This document shows, one piece after another, positions 29,910 through 38,626 of a stretch of DNA of 64,000 nucleotides; position 1 is the stretch's first letter, and the number at the start of each line of letters is the position of its first letter. The stretch lies in assembly GCA_041396705.1 (NCBI GenBank), contig JAWKYB010000013.1:62001-126000 (forward strand), in the 5' to 3' direction. This DNA is from Alphaproteobacteria bacterium. GTDB taxonomy: Bacteria > Pseudomonadota > Alphaproteobacteria > CALKHQ01. The notes beneath the pieces are model-generated. The model was not told the DNA's origin and ran no database searches. It worked only from the letters and a program-made list of their open reading frames with translations. The translations under genes and the position numbers were made by a program.

Positions 29910-31763
29910 ATGAAGAAGGGCTTACTTCGCACCTCGGCACTGACCATTGTCGCCGTCGCCGGGTTCTCCTCGCTGTCGCACGCCGCGACGCTGTTGGAGA
30001 CCATGGAGCAGATGATGGTGGCCTCGGGCGCGCCGAGTGGCGCGTTCACCTACGACCAGGTCGTTTCCGACACCGACACCAGCTTCGAGATCACCGGTGT
30101 CCGGATGGAGCCGGAGCCCGGCGAAGGCGTGGTCACCATCGACCGGCTGCGCATCGACGCCATGGACATGTCGGGGATGCAGACGCAGGCGCCACCCGCC
30201 TTCATGGACATCACGGCCGAGGGCATCCACGTGCCTGCCGACGCGATGGATGCGGACGCGCGCGAGATGTTCCCGGACGGCATGACGTTCGACATCGGGC
30301 TCGACTACACGCTCGACCCGACCACGCAGGCACTCGACCTGAACGAGTTCATGTTCGCGATGCCGGACTATGGCCGGATCGAGGTCAGCGCCGACGTCGC
30401 CGGCATGTCGATGGAATCGATCATGGGCGCGATGTTCGCGGGCCCGGAGGCGCTGACCGGCGTGATGATCAACGGCGTCTCGATCACGCTGGACGACGAC
30501 GGCGGCCTGGCCGCGCTGTTCGAGATGATTGCCGCCGACGAAGGCATGGACGTCGACAGCTTCGTCAACCAGGCGATGCTGCCGCAGATGCAGGCGATGG
30601 GCGCCATGTTCGCCGCCGACCCGATCGCGGCCGGCGTGCTCGATTCGATCAGCGGCTTCATCGGCGACTACGCCGCGCCGGGCGGTCCGCTTGTCATCAC
30701 GGCCAATCCGCCTTCACCCGTCAGCCTGGCCGAGCTGGCCGGGCTGCAGGACCCGACCGGCATCGTCTCGATGCTAGGCCTCAATGCCAGCTATGACGGC
30801 AGCGGCAGTTCCGCGCCGGCCGCTCCGTCCGGCGAGACCACCGGCGAGGCGCCGTCCGAGGGCGGCGGCCTGTTCGGCCAGGGGACGCGCACCGACCAGG
30901 CGGTGACCGAGGAACCGGCGACGGAAGAGGTGGCGCCGGCGGCGCCCACCGGCGACGGTGCCTTCGCGACGCTGATGGCGATGGCCGCGGCCTCGGGCAT
31001 GCCCGACGGCGCGCTGACCTACGACCAGGTGCTGAGCGACAGCCCCGAGGGTTTCATCCTGTCGGGCGTCCATTTCGAGCCGGAGCCGGGCGACTACATC
31101 GACATGGAGATGCTGTCGGTGGCGCGGATCGACATGGCCTCGATCGGTGCCGGCAGCCCGCCGATGTTCCTGCAGCTGGCGGCCCAGGGCGTCTCGCTGC
31201 CGACCGAGGAGATGGACAACGACCTGCAGCAGATCCTCGGCGACCAGCCGGTCAACGCGAACTTCTACATCGACTACGCGCTCGACGCGGCGACCGGCGA
31301 TTTCGCGGTCAACGGCATCACGGTGGAGATGGTCGATCTCGGCACCTTCACCTTCACCCTGCAGATGTCGCAGGTCGACCCAGCCGCGCTGATGGGCATG
31401 GCGATGATGGGTCCGGAGGCGATGGCCTCGGCGCTGCTGGAGAATGCGGCCCTCAGCTATACCGACCAGGGCTTCCTGCGCCGGGTGATCGCCTTCGCGG
31501 CGGCCGAGGAAGGCATGAGCGAGGACCAGATGATGCAGGGCATCTTCGCCCAGCTCGAGCAGGTGCAGCCGATGTTCGCGAGCGACCCGCTGGCCTCGTC
31601 GGCGCTGGACGCCTTCGGCGAGTTCCTGGAGGACTACCAGAACCCATCGGGCTCGCTCGGCATCGTGCTCAACCCGCCGGCCCCGGTCTCGATCGGCGAG
31701 ATCAACGCCGTGCAGGATCCGAGCCAGCTGCCGGCGATGCTGGGGCTGGTGATCGGCTACTGA
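29910..31763 (+). CDS. Exported acidic protein with tandem duplicated domain
   Basis: 617 residues of no family I recognise. The signal peptide is MKKGLLRTSALTIVAVAGFSS...SHA (about 25 residues; GAGG lies before the ATG). The mature protein is a duplication: module 1 about 26-295, a Pro/Glu/Ala linker, and module 2 about 351-617. Matching landmarks are GAFTYDQVVSD / GALTYDQVLSD, GVRMEPEPGEGV / GVHFEPEPGDYI, MFAADPIAAGVLD / MFASDPLASSALD and NPPSPVSLAELAGLQDP / NPPAPVSIGEINAVQDP. It is rich in Met, Asp and Glu and has almost no Lys or Cys, suggesting a secreted or periplasmic protein. A terminator-like hairpin follows. Role unknown. Confidence 0.8.
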   Translation: MKKGLLRTSALTIVAVAGFSSLSHAATLLETMEQMMVASGAPSGAFTYDQVVSDTDTSFEITGVRMEPEPGEGVVTIDRLRIDAMDMSGMQTQAPPAFMDITAEGIHVPADAMDADAREMFPDGMTFDIGLDYTLDPTTQALDLNEFMFAMPDYGRIEVSADVAGMSMESIMGAMFAGPEALTGVMINGVSITLDDDGGLAALFEMIAADEGMDVDSFVNQAMLPQMQAMGAMFAADPIAAGVLDSISGFIGDYAAPGGPLVITANPPSPVSLAELAGLQDPTGIVSMLGLNASYDGSGSSAPAAPSGETTGEAPSEGGGLFGQGTRTDQAVTEEPATEEVAPAAPTGDGAFATLMAMAAASGMPDGALTYDQVLSDSPEGFILSGVHFEPEPGDYIDMEMLSVARIDMASIGAGSPPMFLQLAAQGVSLPTEEMDNDLQQILGDQPVNANFYIDYALDAATGDFAVNGITVEMVDLGTFTFTLQMSQVDPAALMGMAMMGPEAMASALLENAALSYTDQGFLRRVIAFAAAEEGMSEDQMMQGIFAQLEQVQPMFASDPLASSALDAFGEFLEDYQNPSGSLGIVLNPPAPVSIGEINAVQDPSQLPAMLGLVIGY

Positions 31764-31801
31764 CCGCCCGGCCGCACGAAGCGGCACATGGATCGGCAAC
31801 G

Positions 31802-31833
31802 AACGGCGGCCTGCGGGCCGCCGTTCCGCTTTG
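31802..31833 (+). terminator. Terminator-like hairpin
   Basis: AACGGCGGCC (31802-31811) and GGCCGCCGTT (31816-31825) form a perfect 10-base stem with a TGCG tetraloop, 38 bases after the stop of the duplicated secreted protein; CCGCTTTG follows, a weak U-tract. Confidence 0.6.
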
Positions 31834-31979
31834 TGGCGGTGTGCACAGCCAAGTGCGATCCGTTTGCGCCCGGCTGGGCACGCCGCTACAGTCTCCCGCC
31901 AAGGCACGGTTTCGCCCGTCCAGGCCGGCATACCGGCCGATCGACCTTTGCAACCGAAGAACAGGCTTTGGGAGACGTC

Positions 31980-33575
31980 ATGAGCAATCTGATGAAACGC
32001 CTGCTGGCAGGCGCCGCCATCGCGGTCTGCGCCGGCGCCGCGGCGCAGGCAAAGACGCTGGTCTACTGCTCGGAAGGCAGCCCGGAAGGGTTCAACCCCG
32101 CACTCTTCACCGCCGGCACCACGTTCGATGCATCTTCGAAGACGATCTTCAACCGGCTGGTCGAATTCGACCGCGGCACCACTAATGTCGTGCCCGGCCT
32201 GGCGGAGTCGTGGGACGTGTCCGACGACGGCCTAGAATACACCTTCCACCTGCGCCAGGGCGTCAAGTTCCAGAGCAACGCGGACTTCACGCCGACGCGC
32301 GATTTCAACGCCGACGACGTCATCCACAGCTTCATGCGTCAACTGGACACGGCGAACCCCTATCACGACCTGTCCGGCGGCAGCTACGAGTACTTCGTGT
32401 CGATGAGCATGCCCGACCTGCTGGCCGGCATCGACCGGGTCGACGACTACACCGTGCGCTTCCGGCTGAATGCGCCCGAGGCGCCGTTCCTGGCCAACCT
32501 GGCGATGGACTTCGCCTCGATCATGTCGCTGGAGCACGCCGAGGCGATGACCGCGGCCGGCACGCCGGAGAAGATCGACCTGGAGCCGATCGGCACCGGG
32601 CCGTTCCAGTTGGTCAACTACCAGCAGGACGCCGTGATCCGCTATGCGGCGTTCCAGGACTACTGGGCAGGGCCGGCGGCGATCGACACGCTGGTGTTTT
32701 CGATCACCCCCGACGCCAGCGTGCGCTATGCCAAGCTGCAGGCCGGCGAATGCCATGTGATGCCGTATCCGAACCCGGCCGACATCGAGGACATGCGCAG
32801 CAACGCCGACATCACCCTGCTTGAGCAGGAAGGCCTGAACGTCGGCTATCTCGGCTTCAACGTCGAGAAGGAGCCTTTCGACGACGTGCGCGTCCGCCAG
32901 GCCCTGAACATGGCGATCGACAAGCAGGCGATCATCGACATCATCTACCAGGGCGCCGGCACGGTCGCGAAGAACCCGATCCCGCCGACCATCTGGTCCT
33001 ACAACGACGATGTCGTCGATTATCCCTATGACCCGGATGCCGCCAAGGCGCTGCTCGCCGAGGCCGGCTTCCCCGACGGCTTCACCACCGACATCTGGGC
33101 GATGCCGGTGCAGCGGCCCTACAACCCCAATGCCGGCCGCATGGCCGAACTGATCCAGGCCGACTGGGCCGAGATCGGGGTGCAGTCGGAGATCGTCACC
33201 TACGAATGGGCCGAGTATCTGGAGCGGACCAAGAACGGCGAGCAACAGACCTTCATGCTCGGCTGGACCGGCGACAACGGCGATCCGGACAACTTCCTCT
33301 ACGTCCTGCTCGGCTGCGACGCGGTCGGCTCTGCCAACCGCAGCCGCTGGTGCAACCAGGAGTTCAACGACCTGCTGGTGCAGGCCAAGCGCACCACCGA
33401 CATCGCCGAGCGCACGGCGCTGTACGAGCAGTCACAGGTGATCTTCAAGCAGGAGGCGCCGTGGGTGACCATCGCCCACTCGGTGGTGTTCATGCCGGTG
33501 CGCAACGAGGTGATCGACTACCGCATCGATCCGCTCGGCGGCCACATCTTCTACGGCGTCGACCTGGCCGAATAG
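31980..33575 (+). CDS. ABC transporter peptide-binding protein (DppA-like)
   Basis: Solute-binding protein family 5, 531 residues, from ATG 31980 (GGAG nine bases upstream). Signal peptide MSNLMKRLLAGAAIAVCAGAAAQA, then KTLVYCSEGSPEGFNPALFT, which is nearly identical to the start of mature DppA. Further on are FNRLVEFDRGTTNVVPGLAESWDVSDDGLEYTFHLR (the family signature) and LGWTGDNGDPDNFLYVLLGC. Probably captures di- or tripeptides or haem in the periplasm. The permease and ATPase genes are not adjacent, so it must use a transporter encoded elsewhere. Closed by a strong terminator lying in the 3' end of the convergent gene. Confidence 0.93.
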   Translation: MSNLMKRLLAGAAIAVCAGAAAQAKTLVYCSEGSPEGFNPALFTAGTTFDASSKTIFNRLVEFDRGTTNVVPGLAESWDVSDDGLEYTFHLRQGVKFQSNADFTPTRDFNADDVIHSFMRQLDTANPYHDLSGGSYEYFVSMSMPDLLAGIDRVDDYTVRFRLNAPEAPFLANLAMDFASIMSLEHAEAMTAAGTPEKIDLEPIGTGPFQLVNYQQDAVIRYAAFQDYWAGPAAIDTLVFSITPDASVRYAKLQAGECHVMPYPNPADIEDMRSNADITLLEQEGLNVGYLGFNVEKEPFDDVRVRQALNMAIDKQAIIDIIYQGAGTVAKNPIPPTIWSYNDDVVDYPYDPDAAKALLAEAGFPDGFTTDIWAMPVQRPYNPNAGRMAELIQADWAEIGVQSEIVTYEWAEYLERTKNGEQQTFMLGWTGDNGDPDNFLYVLLGCDAVGSANRSRWCNQEFNDLLVQAKRTTDIAERTALYEQSQVIFKQEAPWVTIAHSVVFMPVRNEVIDYRIDPLGGHIFYGVDLAE

Positions 33576-33593
33576 CCGGCGATAGCGTCGTGC

Positions 33594-34535
33594 CTAGCCG
33601 TCCCCGCCCGGGCCGCCCGGGCGGGGATTTTTCTTGGCCGCGCGCCGCGCCACCGCCTCGCGCCGGATGATGTAGAGTCCGCTGGCGGCGATCACCGCGA
33701 CGCCGACCAGGGTCCACAGGTCGGGCAGGTCCGACCAGATCAGCCAGCCCCATGCCGCCGCCCACAGCAGTGCGGTGTAGTCGAACGGCGCCAGCGCCCC
33801 GACGGGTGCGAGCCGGAACGCGGCCGACAGCAGCAGGATGCCGAAGCCGCCGCAGCAGCCGGCGGCGGCGAAGATCAGCCAGTCGACCGGCGTCGGCGCC
33901 ACCCAGACGAAGGGCATCGCCGCCGCGCCGACCGTGATCGGCACCGCCGTGTACCATAGCGCCATCGCCGGCGCCGTCTCGCTGCGGCCGACGAAGCGGG
34001 TGGCGACGATGATCAGCGAGTAGCTGAGCGCCGCCCCCATCGGCAGCAGGGCCGCCCAGCCGAAGACGCCGTTGCCCGGCCGCACGATGATCAGCACACC
34101 GCACAGGCCGACGACGACCGCGGCCCAGCGACGCGGCCCGACATGCTCCTTCAGCAGCGGCACCGAAAGTGCGGTCATGATCAACGGCGCCACGAAGAAC
34201 AGCGCAGTCGCATCCGGCAGCGACAGCGCTTGCAGGCTGGCGAAGAACAGGCCCATCGCGCACAGCGAGAACACCCCGCGCAGCAGGTGCCCCGGCATGT
34301 TGCGCGTGCGCAGCGCATGCCACTGGCGGGTCACGGCGACATGGGCCAGCACCGGCACCACCCCGATCAGCGAGCGCAGGAACACCAGCTGCATCAGCGG
34401 ATAGCGCTCGCCCAGCAGCTTGATCGCCGCGTCCATGCTCGACAGCAGCAGGACCGCGACCAGGATCAGGCCGATCCCGACCGGCACGTTGTCCGGCGCG
34501 TCGGCCGCGTCGAGGCTTGCGGTGCCGGCGGTCAC
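33594..34535 (-). CDS. EamA/DMT-superfamily transporter
   Basis: 313 residues with ten hydrophobic segments arranged as two EamA repeats (first begins GIGLILVAVLLLSSMDAAIKLLGERYPLMQLVFLRSL; second around GWAALLPMGAALSYSLIIVATRFVGRSE). S-S-M-D-A and the L-R position in 'VFLRSLIG' are typical. Usually exports metabolites or amino acids; substrate unknown. It starts with GTG at 34535 that overlaps the stop of the phosphatase gene by four bases (GTGA), so the two are translationally coupled. The last residues (KKNPRPGGPGGDG) are encoded by the sequence that forms the opposite gene's terminator. Confidence 0.9.
   Translation of the reverse strand: MTAGTASLDAADAPDNVPVGIGLILVAVLLLSSMDAAIKLLGERYPLMQLVFLRSLIGVVPVLAHVAVTRQWHALRTRNMPGHLLRGVFSLCAMGLFFASLQALSLPDATALFFVAPLIMTALSVPLLKEHVGPRRWAAVVVGLCGVLIIVRPGNGVFGWAALLPMGAALSYSLIIVATRFVGRSETAPAMALWYTAVPITVGAAAMPFVWVAPTPVDWLIFAAAGCCGGFGILLLSAAFRLAPVGALAPFDYTALLWAAAWGWLIWSDLPDLWTLVGVAVIAASGLYIIRREAVARRAAKKNPRPGGPGGDG
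33602..33633 (+). terminator. Rho-independent terminator for the peptide-binding protein gene
   Basis: CCCCGCCCGGG (33602-33612) pairs with CCCGGGCGGGG (33616-33626) over a CCG loop, followed by ATTTTTC. It starts 26 bases after the stop at 33575 and lies within the last codons of the convergent DMT exporter gene, shaping its Pro/Gly-rich C-terminus. Confidence 0.9.
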
Positions 34536-34999
34536 CGCGCCGCCGCCAGGACCGGCAGCCAGCCGTCGACGCCGGCTTCGATCAGGTCGTACATCCGCTC
34601 GAAATCGGCGAGGCCGCCATAGTAGGGGTCGGGCACATCGCGCAGCGGCTGGCCTTCGGCGCGGTCGAGCAGGCGCGCGACAGTCGCGCGCGCAGCCGCC
34701 GGCATGCGGTCGCGCAGCCAGCGGGCGTGGTGCTGCTCCATCGCCAGGATCAGGTCGAAAGCGTCCGCGTCGCCGCGCCGCCAGGCCCGCGCCCGCAGGC
34801 CGGCGATGTCGTGGCCGCGGCGCGCGCCGATCTGGATCGCGCGCGGGTCCGGCGGGTCGCCGGTGTGGTAGCCGTGGGTGCCGCAGGAATCGACCGCGAC
34901 GGCCGCCTCGAGCCCGGCGTGCCGCAGGCGGCTGCGCAGGACGCCCTCCGCGCTGGGCGAGCGGCAGATGTTGCCGGTGCAGACGAACAGCACACGCAT
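34532..34999 (-). CDS. Low-molecular-weight protein-tyrosine phosphatase
   Basis: 155 residues from ATG 34999. The catalytic P-loop C-T-G-N-I-C-R-S lies at the N-terminus (MRVLFVCTGNICRSPSAEGVLR) and the general-acid Asp is in VPDPYYGG, followed by FERMYDLIEAG. This is the standard LMW-PTP arrangement. In bacteria these enzymes act on phosphotyrosine in capsule-associated kinases or on low-molecular substrates; no kinase is nearby. The DMT transporter overlaps its stop codon. The open frame upstream of 34999 overlaps the sirtuin gene and is not used. Confidence 0.9.
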   Translation of the reverse strand: MRVLFVCTGNICRSPSAEGVLRSRLRHAGLEAAVAVDSCGTHGYHTGDPPDPRAIQIGARRGHDIAGLRARAWRRGDADAFDLILAMEQHHARWLRDRMPAAARATVARLLDRAEGQPLRDVPDPYYGGLADFERMYDLIEAGVDGWLPVLAAAR

Positions 35000-35093
35000 G
35001 GATGCGGCACGGCCTTTCACGCGCAATGACGGCTTCGGGAGGCGGCCGTGTCCGGCCTTGACCCCGCGCCCGGGCGCCCCATCATGCCCGATC

Positions 35094-35852
35094 ATGGCAT
35101 GGGAAGCGTCCGATTTCCGCGAGCGAATGGCCGCCCTGCGCGCGGCGCATGGTGCGGTCGTGGTGTTGACCGGCGCGGGGATCAGCCGTGAGTCCGGCCT
35201 GCACACCTTCCGCGACGCCGACGGCATCTGGGCCAGCGTCAGCATCGATGAGGTGGCGACGCCGCAGGCCTTCGCCCGCGATCCCGCCCGCGTCCACGCC
35301 TTCTACAACCAGCGCCGCCGCGGCCTGCTCGACCCGGTCGTCCTGCCCAACCCGGCCCACGCCGCCTTGGCGCGGCTGGAGCGCGACTGGCCCGGCGCGG
35401 TGCTGGTGGTGACGCAGAACATCGACGACCTGCACGAGCGGGCCGGCAGCCGCACGCTGGTGCATATGCACGGCGAGCTCCTGAAGGCGCGCTGCGGCGG
35501 CTGCGGCACGGTGATCCGATGTCGCGAGGACCTGGCGCCCGCCCACCCCTGCGTCGCCTGCGGCAATGCCGGCGGGGTACGCCCGCATGTGGTCTGGTTC
35601 GGCGAGATGCCGCTGGAGCTCGACCGGATCTATCACGCGCTCGGCCAGGCCAGCCTGTTTGCCGCGATCGGCACGTCCGGCACGGTCTATCCGGCGGCCG
35701 GCTTCGTCGACGCGGTCCCGCGCGGCTGCGTCACCGTCGAGATCAACCTGGAACCGTCGGAGGGCGCCAGCCGTTTCGTCCACCGCATCCATGGCCCCGC
35801 CGGCACTGCGGTGCCCGCATTCGTCGATGCCCTGTGCGGCGGCGATGGCTGA
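35094..35852 (+). CDS. cobB: NAD-dependent protein deacylase (sirtuin, CobB type)
   Basis: 252 residues from ATG 35094. Sir2 motifs: VVLTGAGISRESGLHTFRDADG (NAD binding), VVTQNIDDLHERAGS, LVHMHGELLKARC with the catalytic His, a zinc site formed by C-x-x-C (RCGGCG) and C-x-x-C (PCVACG), and GTSGTVYPAAGFV. The YNQR in HAFYNQRRR provides the Tyr-x-x-Arg of class III (SIRT5/CobB) enzymes, which points to desuccinylase/demalonylase activity. It removes acyl groups from lysines in central metabolism; nearby succinyl-CoA metabolism genes are far left in the window. It overlaps the next gene by eight bases. Confidence 0.92.
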   Translation: MAWEASDFRERMAALRAAHGAVVVLTGAGISRESGLHTFRDADGIWASVSIDEVATPQAFARDPARVHAFYNQRRRGLLDPVVLPNPAHAALARLERDWPGAVLVVTQNIDDLHERAGSRTLVHMHGELLKARCGGCGTVIRCREDLAPAHPCVACGNAGGVRPHVVWFGEMPLELDRIYHALGQASLFAAIGTSGTVYPAAGFVDAVPRGCVTVEINLEPSEGASRFVHRIHGPAGTAVPAFVDALCGGDG

Positions 35853-36435
35853 CGTCGAGACGCTGGACGATGTCGCACGACGGGCGCGGGCCTGCCGCCT
35901 GTGCCCGCTGCCGCACGAACCGCGGCCGGTGCTGCGCGTTTCGGCGACGGCCCGCCTGCTGATCGTCGGCCAGGCGCCCGGCACCCGCGTGCATGAGACC
36001 GGCATTCCCTGGAACGACCCCAGCGGCGACCGCTTGCGCGAGTGGCTGGAGATGGACCGCGACGCCTTCTACGACCAGGCGCGGATCGCGATCATGCCGA
36101 TGGGCTTCTGCTTTCCCGGGCAGGACGCCAAGGGCGGCGACCTGCCGCCGCGGCGCGAATGCGCGCCGGCCTGGCATGCGCCGCTGCGCGCCTTGATGCC
36201 GGATATCCGGCTGACCCTGCTGGTCGGCAGCTATGCCCAGGCGCGCTATCTCGACGCCCGGCGCAAGGCCTCGATGACCGACACGGTTCGCGCCTTCGCC
36301 GACTACCTGCCCGACCGCATGTTGCCGCTGCCGCACCCGAGCTGGCGCAACACCGCCTGGCTGAAGCGCAACCCGTGGTTCGCCGCGGAGACGCTGCCCG
36401 CACTGAGGCGGGCGGTGGCCGACCTCAGCCGATAG
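35845..36435 (+). CDS. Uracil-DNA glycosylase family protein
   Basis: 196 residues. Starts at ATG 35845 inside the end of the sirtuin gene (8-base overlap). Motif A is LLIVGQAPGTRVHETGIPWNDPSGDRLREWL and motif B is MLPLPHPSWRNTAW, as in the family 4/5-like UDG superfamily. Cys residues in ARACRLCPLP, plus single Cys in GFCFPG and RRECAP, could together hold an Fe-S cluster as in family 4 enzymes; the spacing is not the textbook one. It would remove deaminated bases from DNA. Coupling to a sirtuin is a conserved-looking but unexplained arrangement. Confidence 0.85.
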   Translation: MADVETLDDVARRARACRLCPLPHEPRPVLRVSATARLLIVGQAPGTRVHETGIPWNDPSGDRLREWLEMDRDAFYDQARIAIMPMGFCFPGQDAKGGDLPPRRECAPAWHAPLRALMPDIRLTLLVGSYAQARYLDARRKASMTDTVRAFADYLPDRMLPLPHPSWRNTAWLKRNPWFAAETLPALRRAVADLSR

Positions 36436-36510
36436 ACCGGCCGCCGCCACCAGCCCGGCGGCAGTGCGGCGACGGCCTGCGACAGGCCGGCCGCGCCGCA
36501 GCATCCGCCG

Positions 36511-37218
36511 TCAGTCGTCATACTGGTCGTTCCGCCGTACCCAGGCCATCGGCCAGGGCAGTGTCGCCTCGTCGCGGCCCTTCGGCACCAGGTCGAGATA
36601 CTGATAGGTGCTGATCAGCGGATCGAGCCCGCGGGCGAAGGTCGAGTAAGTGTGGAAGATCGCGCCGTCGTCGCCGCGCGCGAACACGCTGAGGCCGGGC
36701 GCTTCCTCGCTGGGAAACTGGCCCTCGCGATAGTTGTAGTCCACCGTGCCGGCAGCCATCTGCTCCGGCGTGAACGAGACATGGAAATCGTAGTTGAAGT
36801 CGCTGCCCAGCGACGAGACCCACGGAAAGCGCCAGCCGAGCCGCTTGCGGTAGGCGAGTAGCCGATCCAGCGGCGCACGCGACGCGGCGACGAAGGCGAC
36901 GTCGCGATGCGACAGGTGGACGGCGGAGCCATCGAAATTCTCTGCCAGGAACGAACAGCTGGGACAGCCCTGTTCCCAGTCGGCACCGAACATGAAGTGA
37001 TAGACGATCAACTGGCTGCGACCTTCGAACAGGTCGGCCAGCGTCTTGCGTCCGGTCTCGGTTTCGAAGGCATAGGCCTTCTCCACGCGTTCCCACGGCA
37101 GCGCCCGCCGTGCAGCCGCCAGCCTGTCGCGTTCGCGGATGAACGCCTTCTCTTCTGCCAGCAGCGCCTTGCGCGCCTCCAGCCACTGGTCCCGCCCGAC
37201 CACCGAATGTGCCTGCAT
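36511..37218 (-). CDS. DUF899 (thioredoxin-like) family protein
   Basis: 235 residues from ATG 37218, preceded by GGAGGG. The family signatures are QWLEARKALLAEEKAFIRERDRLAAARRALPW, LADLFEGRSQLIVYHFMFGADWEQGCPSCSFLAENFDG and FPWVSSLGSDFNYDFHVSF. The C-P-S-C pair within a thioredoxin-like fold suggests redox function, but no activity is established. A palindrome (TGTAAGA-N4-TCTTACA) is 29-46 bases upstream of the start, the position of a repressor site, with no regulator gene beside it. Confidence 0.9.
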   Translation of the reverse strand: MQAHSVVGRDQWLEARKALLAEEKAFIRERDRLAAARRALPWERVEKAYAFETETGRKTLADLFEGRSQLIVYHFMFGADWEQGCPSCSFLAENFDGSAVHLSHRDVAFVAASRAPLDRLLAYRKRLGWRFPWVSSLGSDFNYDFHVSFTPEQMAAGTVDYNYREGQFPSEEAPGLSVFARGDDGAIFHTYSTFARGLDPLISTYQYLDLVPKGRDEATLPWPMAWVRRNDQYDD

Positions 37219-37246
37219 GTCGCCCTCCTGCTTGGTGTCGCATGAA

Positions 37247-37264
37247 TGTAAGACGTTTCTTACA
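37247..37264. promoter_or_regulatory. Operator palindrome before the DUF899 gene
   Basis: TGTAAGACGTTTCTTACA has perfect seven-base arms TGTAAGA/TCTTACA around CGTT. It is 29-46 bases upstream of the DUF899 start, overlapping the expected promoter. The form is typical of TetR- or MarR-like dimers; the regulator is not in the window next to it. Confidence 0.7.
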
Positions 37265-37333
37265 TACATCGTCCGCGACGGGACGCCAAGTGACGGGCAT
37301 CACAATTTCGGAACGGAACGCAACGGCGGGCGG

Positions 37334-38626
37334 TCAGAACCGGACCGGAGGCCGCTCCGCCGCGCGGGCCTGGCCGGCCGCAATCTGTTCGTCGGTCAGC
37401 GATTCCGACAGCGTGCGCAAGGCGTCGAACGCATGCGGCACGCCCGCATCCACGGCAATCCGGATCCAGGAATAGGCCTCGACCAGATCGTCCGGCTCGG
37501 TCGCCGCATTGGCCAGCATGATGCCGAGATTCAGCATGGCCGGCGGGTGCCCCTGCTCGGCCGCGCTGGCGAACAGGGCTTGCGCCGCCACCGGGTCGGC
37601 CGGCAGCCCGTCGCCCTCCAGCAGCTTCAGGCCGAGGTTGAACTGGGCGGGTGCATAGCCCTGTTCCGCCGCCATCCGGTACCAGGATAGCGCCTGCGCG
37701 ACGTCGCGCTCGACGCCGCGACCGAGGTCGTAGGCCCGGCCGAGGTTGTTCTGGGCGGCGATGTCGCCCTGCTCGGCGGCCGCGCGCCACCAGTTCGCCG
37801 CCTCCTCCATTGCGCCGTCGGCCTCGGCCAGCGCGGCGAGGTCGAGCTGGGCGCCGAGGTCGCCGGCTTCGGCCGCAGCGGTCAGCCAGCGATGCGCCTC
37901 GGCCGGATCGCCGTCGCTCTTCAGGATCAGCGCCCCCAGCTCTGCCGCGGCCGCCATGTCGCCTTGCGCCGCTGCGGCATCCAGCCAGCGCCGTGCGCGC
38001 GCGGCATCGCGCGGCACCCCTTCTCCGCGATCGTAAAGACGGCCGAGCGCCAGCTGCGCATCGACCAGGCCCTGCCCGGCCGCAGCTTCCAGCAGCCGCA
38101 GGGCTTCCGCGGTGTCCGGCTCCACCGCCACGCCGCGCAGATAGTAGCGGGCGAGGTTGACCTGGGCGGCCGGGTTTCCGGCATCGGCCGCAATGCGGTA
38201 CCAGCGCACCGCCTCGGCGAAATCCTGGGCAACGCCGCGGCCCTGCTCATACATCAGCGCCAGCGCCGCCGCCGCGTCGGGCAGGCCCGCGTCGGCCGCC
38301 ATGCGATAGAAGCCGGCCGCCTCCGCCGCGTCGCCGCCCTCGGCCTCGATCAGCGCGGCCAGGTTGAACGCCGCAGTCGCGTCGCCCTGGGCGGCCGCGG
38401 CCCGGTACCAACGCTCCGCCGCCGCGATGTCGCGGCCGACGCCGTCGCCGGTGGCAAGTGCATAGCCCAGCGCGGTCTGCGCGTCGGCGAGCCCGCGCTC
38501 GGCCAGCGCGGTCAGCTGTGCAATGCGATCCGGGTCGGGGTGCTGGGCGCCTGCGGCCGTCGGCAGGACGGCGAGCGCCAGCCCAAGCGCGCCGCTGGCG
38601 AGCCGGCTTCGGACGGTGCGATTCAT
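37334..38626 (-). CDS. Exported Sel1-repeat protein
   Basis: 430 residues. A signal peptide ends at A-G-A-Q near residue 28. The rest is ten tandem Sel1-like helical repeats of about 33-36 residues, each with the pattern A-x-x-x-L-G-x-x-Y/L-x-x-G-x-G-V-x-x-D-x-x-x-A-x-x-W-Y/L-x-x-A-A-x-x-G. Repeats 3, 5 and 8 (for example AAQNNLGRAYDLGRGV) are closest to consensus. Such proteins form solenoids that scaffold protein complexes, often in envelope or signalling functions. Its start overlaps the stop of mobA by four bases (38623-38626), although the functions seem unrelated. Confidence 0.9.
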   Translation of the reverse strand: MNRTVRSRLASGALGLALAVLPTAAGAQHPDPDRIAQLTALAERGLADAQTALGYALATGDGVGRDIAAAERWYRAAAAQGDATAAFNLAALIEAEGGDAAEAAGFYRMAADAGLPDAAAALALMYEQGRGVAQDFAEAVRWYRIAADAGNPAAQVNLARYYLRGVAVEPDTAEALRLLEAAAGQGLVDAQLALGRLYDRGEGVPRDAARARRWLDAAAAQGDMAAAAELGALILKSDGDPAEAHRWLTAAAEAGDLGAQLDLAALAEADGAMEEAANWWRAAAEQGDIAAQNNLGRAYDLGRGVERDVAQALSWYRMAAEQGYAPAQFNLGLKLLEGDGLPADPVAAQALFASAAEQGHPPAMLNLGIMLANAATEPDDLVEAYSWIRIAVDAGVPHAFDALRTLSESLTDEQIAAGQARAAERPPVRF

